A stretch of 64,000 nt of DNA from Imbricaverruca yamaguchii (taxonomy: Eukaryota > Arthropoda > Thecostraca > Neoverrucidae). Positions within the stretch are counted from its first letter, which is position 1, and every line of letters begins with the position of its first letter. Position numbers and translations under genes: made by a program. Below are positions 59,136-64,000 of this stretch, in pieces. The stretch covers positions 2,389,001-2,453,000 of the forward strand of contig JAOTOL010001613.1 of assembly GCA_034440575.1 (NCBI GenBank). The letters are read 5' to 3'. The notes under the pieces are model-generated. The model was not told the DNA's origin. It was given only the letters and a program-made list of their open reading frames with translations, and did no database searches.

Positions 59136-61289
59136 CGTCGTTTTGCTCGCCATCCACACACCGGCGCGCCACTGATTCATTATTCAAGAGGTTAAGTAAG
59201 TACAGCTATGTTGAAAGTTAGGCGTTGCTATTATAAGAGCGTGTGTGTATTCAGCGGCAACCTGCGGTAGGGTTGCCAGCCACTTAGCGATCACATCCCG
59301 AGGAAGGAGGGAACCAGGCACTTGCCTGATACACAGATGAACGCTAAATCAGCGATATGTTCGCTAACTGCCTTCCTGATTCACAAGTATATTTATATAT
59401 GCATTTGATTCATAGGATTCATATTTATAGACCTATGAATTTAGTTTTCGATGGCCTTCTCTGCGATGGTACACAAGGACAGGGAAGGCCTTCGAAAGCT
59501 CGCGTATTGTCATGATGGGCGACCTTCTACCTACTCCTATCCCTTTACGAAACCGCGGCACCAACACGCGGTTCTGCTTTGGCAGCTTCAGCAAACTTGA
59601 GCTCTGCCCTGGCAGGCCCAGTCTGACTTCAACGGTGGCGGGGTCAACATGGGTGGACTCGAGCAAATTCTGCAGGCTGAACCATCGTGCGGGATTGACC
59701 TGGATTGGCCAGATCAGGTGTCGTTGGATTTTGCCCTAAAATAACCGTTCAATTCGTGGAGTTCTGATCGGTTTGGAGGTAATTCAGTTCAGCTATGGCT
59801 GGCAGTTTGAAAGCGTTGACAACGATAAAATAACGCTGGTATATGTTGGGGTCGTTTATTAGCACAAAAGTCATTTCAGCACAAAAATTTATCCACTTTC
59901 TGCGTTAACGCTAGGTATTTTTATGTCAAATATTCGGACCATTTGCTATGTCGTCACAATATGGGTTTCATTTTGTTTCGTAATATGCATTCGTATTACC
60001 ATTCTTCGTTACGTTACTGATGCGTTTATGCGCCATTTCACACCAGCGGAAACAAAACAAGCACCGCCGTCGTTTCACGACAGAATGAGATGCGTGAGGA
60101 ATTCGTGCCTTTTGCAGGATAGTGTCTTAGTCGTGCATTTCAGAACTCATATTTGTCCCCCATGCCCATCACTATCAGCATTATAACTTTCATCTAATCT
60201 TTTTCATAATTTATGTGGGATTGTCATAGCATATCAGTGCTATTTTGACCCTGCCGCGTTTGTGATGATAACGGCTAACACTATTATTCATTACAACCAC
60301 CCTCTGGAAGGTCATGTGTCATGTTGATATTGATATGTAATCCCCTGAGCACAAGTCGGGAGAAAATGTATGGACTGAACCTAATGCATTCCTAGCGACT
60401 TTTTCCTCCACCATTTCTTTGGCAGACCACAATTTAGTTTTAAGCGATCAAACATCAATAAGTTTTAGTCAATCCAACATCAGTAGGCATTTCCACATCA
60501 GTAGGTTTCATGCCATCGAACATTATAGGCATTAGTCGATCCGATATCAGCAGGCTTTAAGCGATCCAACATCAATAAATTACGTTAGATTAGGTTTGCT
60601 ATAAATTTACATAGCGGTTCGAAATCCATTACCCCACTCAAACCCATTCTCTGCACACTTGTCACATATTTTTGTGAAGGGATAACATGTATATACATGT
60701 TCAGAAATATGTGTCTTCCTGGTGCTTTAATGTTATTTCAATGATTTTGATATTTTCCCTGGTGAAATGGCTGCATATTAAGATAAAAGTACTTGAACTT
60801 TAATTGCTTACATCTAAAAATATTTCCATTTCCGAAAGAGAGCAGAGTCAATTGCATTCAAATCACACAAAAAGACATGCCTAGAACAAATTGCTGGGTA
60901 CAAGTTGGCCTTGGGCTTCTGTATGCTTCCCGCCTTGTTCTCGCGTCATCTCCAGGGCACTACCAGGTGTTTCCGGGATTCCTGAGCAGGCCTGACAAGC
61001 GGCGCACCATATACTCTTTAAACAAAAGTAGTCCGAACTCTTGCTGGGGTGGCTTTATCGACCAGGATTATATGGCTAAGCAGAGCTTCTTGCGTGAAAA
61101 CTGGCCCTACCATCCGATCTATGAATTCCGGTTCAGCGGTAGAACTTTGATCAAGAGTTTAACACGCTGTCAATGCACCGACACAGCTGCCTCTGTAGCT
61201 TGTCCACGGTCTTATCGGACAGTCGCCAACTGGCCTTCCCAGCCGAGGGCTAAATGGGCGCGATTAATGAGGCGACTTGAAACTTATCT
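59136..61289. other. No gene recognised
   Basis: It includes a loose repeat at 60431-60580 (AGCGATCCAACATCAATAAG variants). A 190-codon + frame at 60793-61365 runs into the SINE head and is not treated as a gene. A frame at 59923-60186 with a hydrophobic start is noted among the rejected items. Confidence 0.4.
60431..60580. repeat. Degenerate short repeat
   Basis: TTTTAAGCGATCAAACATCA, AGTCAATCCAACATCAGTAG and TTTAAGCGATCCAACATCAA are variants of one unit repeated about six times. Confidence 0.6.
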
Positions 61290-61352
61290 TGCCAGGACAG
61301 GGGAAGCCATCCTACGCCAGCGTTCTAGCCAACTGCGCTACCGGAGTGGCTA
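61275..61352 (-). ncRNA. tRNA-derived SINE head or tRNA pseudogene
   Basis: The minus strand begins GCCACTCCGGTAGCGCAGTT. The A box is TAGCGCAGTTGG; a degraded B box (GTTTCAAGTC) follows. The start and D-arm are tRNA-like, but the anticodon arm is poor and the T-arm is mutated. It differs from the head at 40400, so two pol III families are present. Confidence 0.55.
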
Positions 61353-61662
61353 TTTAGTCATATAATTATTGAGTCATTACCATGCAGTGGGTTATTGAAT
61401 TGCTCATGCACATACATGTGGTAGCGTCCAACAGGGACACATGTTTTAGAATATGTTCCTGCAGTATAAATTATACTGAGAACAAGTGTACCTCACGGTG
61501 AATTCTGTACCGATTTTCAGGTGATGGTGATGAGATTGGGGAAGCGAATGACGCTTTAAGCTATCGGTGCATGCAATTCTAATTATTAGCAAACAATACT
61601 CCTTTGATGTATAAGAAACTAGCGCGAGAGTCGAAACGGCTCAAGGTTGAAATTGATGGCGA

Positions 61663-62445
61663 CACTGCCTGCCTCGTCAGCGGACAGCCAGCACTGCCTG
61701 CCTCGTCAGCGGACAGCCAGCACTGCCTGCCTCGTCAGCTGACAGCCAGCACTGCCTGCCTCGTCAGCCGACAGTCAGCACTGCCTGCCTCGTCAGCTGA
61801 CAGCCAACACTGCCTGCCTCGTCAGCTGACAGCCAGCACTGCCTGCCTCGTCAGCTGACAGCCAGCACTGCCTGCCTCGTCAGCTGACAGCCAGCACTGC
61901 CTGCCTCGTCAGCCGACAGCCAGCACGGCCTGCCACGTCAGCCGACAGTCAGCACTGCCTGCCTCGTCAGCCGACAGTTAGCACTGCCTGCCTCGTCAGC
62001 CAACAGCCAGCACTGCCTGCCTCGTCAGCCGACAGTCAGCACGGCCTGCCTCGTCAGCCGACAACCAGCACTGCCTGCCTCGTCAGCCGACAGCCAGCAC
62101 TGCCTGCTTCGTCAGCCGACAGTCAGCACGGCCTGCCTCGTCAGCCGACAGCCAGCACTGCCTGCCTCGTCAGCCGACAGTCAGCACTGCCTGCCTCGTC
62201 AGCGGACAGCCAGCACTGCCTGCCTCGTCAGCCGACAGTCAGCACGGCCTGCCTCGTCAGCTGACAGCCAGCACTGCCTGCCTCGTCAGCTGACAGCCAG
62301 CACTGCCTGCCTCGTCAGCCGACAGCCAGCACTGCCTGCCTCGTCAGCCGACAGTCAGCACTGCCTGCCTCGTCAGCCGACAGCCAGCACGGCCTGCCAC
62401 GTCAGCCGACAGTCAGCACTGCCTGCCTCGTCAGCTGATAGCTAG
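61663..62445. repeat. 29-bp minisatellite, 27 copies
   Basis: CACTGCCTGCCTCGTCAGCC plus GACAGCCAG is repeated at an exact 29-bp period. Variants are GCCGAC, GCTGAC or GCGGAC at the CpG site, CAGTCAG for CAGCCAG, and CACGGCCTG for CACTGCCTG. Confidence 0.97.
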
Positions 62446-64000
62446 CACTGTTTGTGTTGTCAGCCTGTGCCTGTTACGGTTGTGGCGCTGTAGTGATTAC
62501 AACTACAGGCTTCCCGGGGAACCGCAGGCACCAACACGACATATCGGGCAGATATCGGCTGATGCTGGAATGCACCGAAAGTTTTACTTTCAAGTCCAAT
62601 TTTGTATTGGCTTTACATCTTGGTATAACTATGGAAGTCCCACATCGGCCAGAATATATCCCCACATAAACTACATCTGTTTTGAGCATCTTGCTTACCT
62701 TCGTCCTACCACCGAGTTTTGCAAGAGTAAGTCGGGCAATCATAGTTGACTAATTTTGTGCGAATGCGAACATGTTGATCGTGGCTCGCGGCTCACGGCT
62801 CGGGGCACGAATATTCGCTGTCACGGGTGGGGGAGTGACGTAGCCAGGGAGAGATGGCAGCCGCCTCCTGAAGGGATGGAGAGCCCCGGGCGATCGCCTT
62901 GAGGGGTCCAAGGGGCGTGCAAGTTCCTCTGGACCGACGTGAAGGGTCCCTGGACCGACGGGAAGGGTCCCTGGACTGACGAAAGGGGTCTGGGTCGATG
63001 AAGATGATGACGAGTCAACGAAGTGTCATCGGGATAAGAGTGTGAAAAGCGTTATTCTGCACTTTCTTTTGCATCCTGCAGCAAGGCGTTTTAATTATAT
63101 TGCGTTTTTAATTGTATTTCGCGATATCTCATTCATTCCTGTTATATTTGTGTATTTCATGACTTTTCATCGAGTGCCTAAAGCCATGCAGCATTAAGTC
63201 ACTATCCATTGAAGTTAAGGAAATGACTGATAAATACCTGACCGAAATTGTGCTGGAGATGAAATGCTGCCGTTTCTTTCTAAAAATTGCCGTGTGCTCG
63301 AAGTTCGGCTTCGTACTTCTTTTAACTCAGAATACTACATCAAAATAATTTGCCCAGCACCACTTAGTAATATATAAAGTTGACATACATTGCCTAATTT
63401 CTGCTGCAATGGAATAATCGCGTGGTGAAGCATGTACGATACAGGTATACTATTACACAAATTGTCCCTAAAATGTAAAGGGTTCCTGTTTGAAAACTAC
63501 ACATTATAAAACTGCATGGCATTGATCGGGTCGGTATAGCTTTTTTTTGGAAAGTCTCCTTGCCTTCTGCAGAATTCCTTCAGTCTTTAGCCTCTCCCGC
63601 TCACTCGTTCTCTCTGAGTCTTACATGTAATTCTACATATAGCGGCCATCCTACGTTTACAGTTGCATGCCGACAATTATATTCGTAATTGCTTCATATA
63701 AGCTTTTTCTACCCGTTTGGCCGAGCTAATTCAATATCTTTCTTCATAGATATAATATATTCTATACAATGTCTAACTGTTTGTTGACTGTTCTGTGTTC
63801 TGTGACTCAGCACATTCATCAGCACAATGCACTGACCTTTTCCTAGTATTTGATTTTGGTGCAGGAGATAAAAGCATTACACCACTGCAGTGGTGTAATG
63901 CAGTGCACTGGCGACAACATGTGCTTTCAACCGGGTAACGAAAATAGGTGGGATATAAAGGATAGAAAGTGAATTAATGCGCACACCCGCACACACATCC
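62446..64000. other. No gene recognised
   Basis: A + frame at 62552-62726 (QVQFCIGFTSWYNYGSP, three cysteines, donor AAGA|GTAAGT) is a weak exon candidate. A perfect palindrome is at 63874-63901. Confidence 0.4.
63874..63901. repeat. Perfect 28-bp palindrome
   Basis: The arm GCATTACACCACTG is followed directly by its exact reverse complement, with no spacer. It could form a cruciform or act as a dimeric-protein site. No function can be assigned. Confidence 0.97.

Noticed and set aside
58263..59195. 310-codon + frame
   Set aside because: It lies opposite the GC-rich precursor-like minus frame and then enters the 28-bp repeat and a MITE fragment, as expected for a shadow.
59923..60186. 87-codon + frame with a hydrophobic start
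   Set aside because: It has a true ATG and a membrane-like segment, but no motif, codon bias or splice support.
61275..61352. Functional tRNA gene
   Set aside because: A-box present, but the T-arm and anticodon arm are too degraded; read as SINE or tRNA pseudogene.
60793..61365. 190-codon + frame
   Set aside because: Its 3' part is the antisense of a SINE head and the rest shows no family or codon signal.

Overview
The window is eukaryotic and almost certainly arthropod. Three split exons on the + strand (8087-13291) encode the C-terminal part of an arthropod-type acetylcholinesterase. The DNA also carries CR1-like and I-like LINE retrotransposons, TTAA-flanked MITEs, tRNA-derived SINE heads, long (TA)n, (CT)n and (GA)n tracts, and a TTAGGT-rich stretch. 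Coding exons are short and far apart, and most of the window is repeats. No bacterial gene, operon, CRISPR array or rRNA gene was seen. The species cannot be named from sequence alone.

Layout. 1-4.3 kb: a 35-bp minisatellite, then unremarkable DNA. 4.3-6.5 kb: a dead CR1-like LINE on the minus strand. 8.1-18.7 kb: acetylcholinesterase exons (intron phases 0, 2 and 1). Intron 1 holds a TTAA MITE. Intron 2 ends in a (CT)n tract that almost touches the next splice acceptor. The long third intron holds 78-bp and 33-bp minisatellites and degenerate coiled-coil-like reading frames. A weak candidate terminal exon lies at 18632-18726. 21.2-25.3 kb: a foldback-type transposon with arms of about 1 kb, followed by a 1.1-1.3 kb dispersed repeat that recurs at 49.3-50.3 kb. 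27-30 kb: a MITE, simple repeats and a hammerhead-like Penelope motif. 33.8-39.4 kb: a probable signal-peptide first exon and two phase-compatible candidate exons of an unrecognised secreted-protein gene (+). 39.5-44.6 kb: two repeat families flanking an I-like LINE. 44.9-48.4 kb: a second, longer I-like LINE on the minus strand. 50.9-52.5 kb: a partial foldback element. 54.5-55.7 kb: 15-bp and 58-bp minisatellites, the latter with a higher-order AAABC pattern. 57.3-58.8 kb: a predicted small six-cysteine secreted peptide and a GC-rich precursor-like frame ending in LRFGRR-stop (both minus). 61.7-62.4 kb: a 29-bp minisatellite.

The only confidently identified host gene is the esterase. The secreted-peptide genes are predictions from signal sequences, splice sites and cysteine or dibasic patterns. 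No multi-gene system could be established. The best leads for something undescribed are the two small secreted-peptide candidates, the foldback element family and its associated 1.1 kb repeat.
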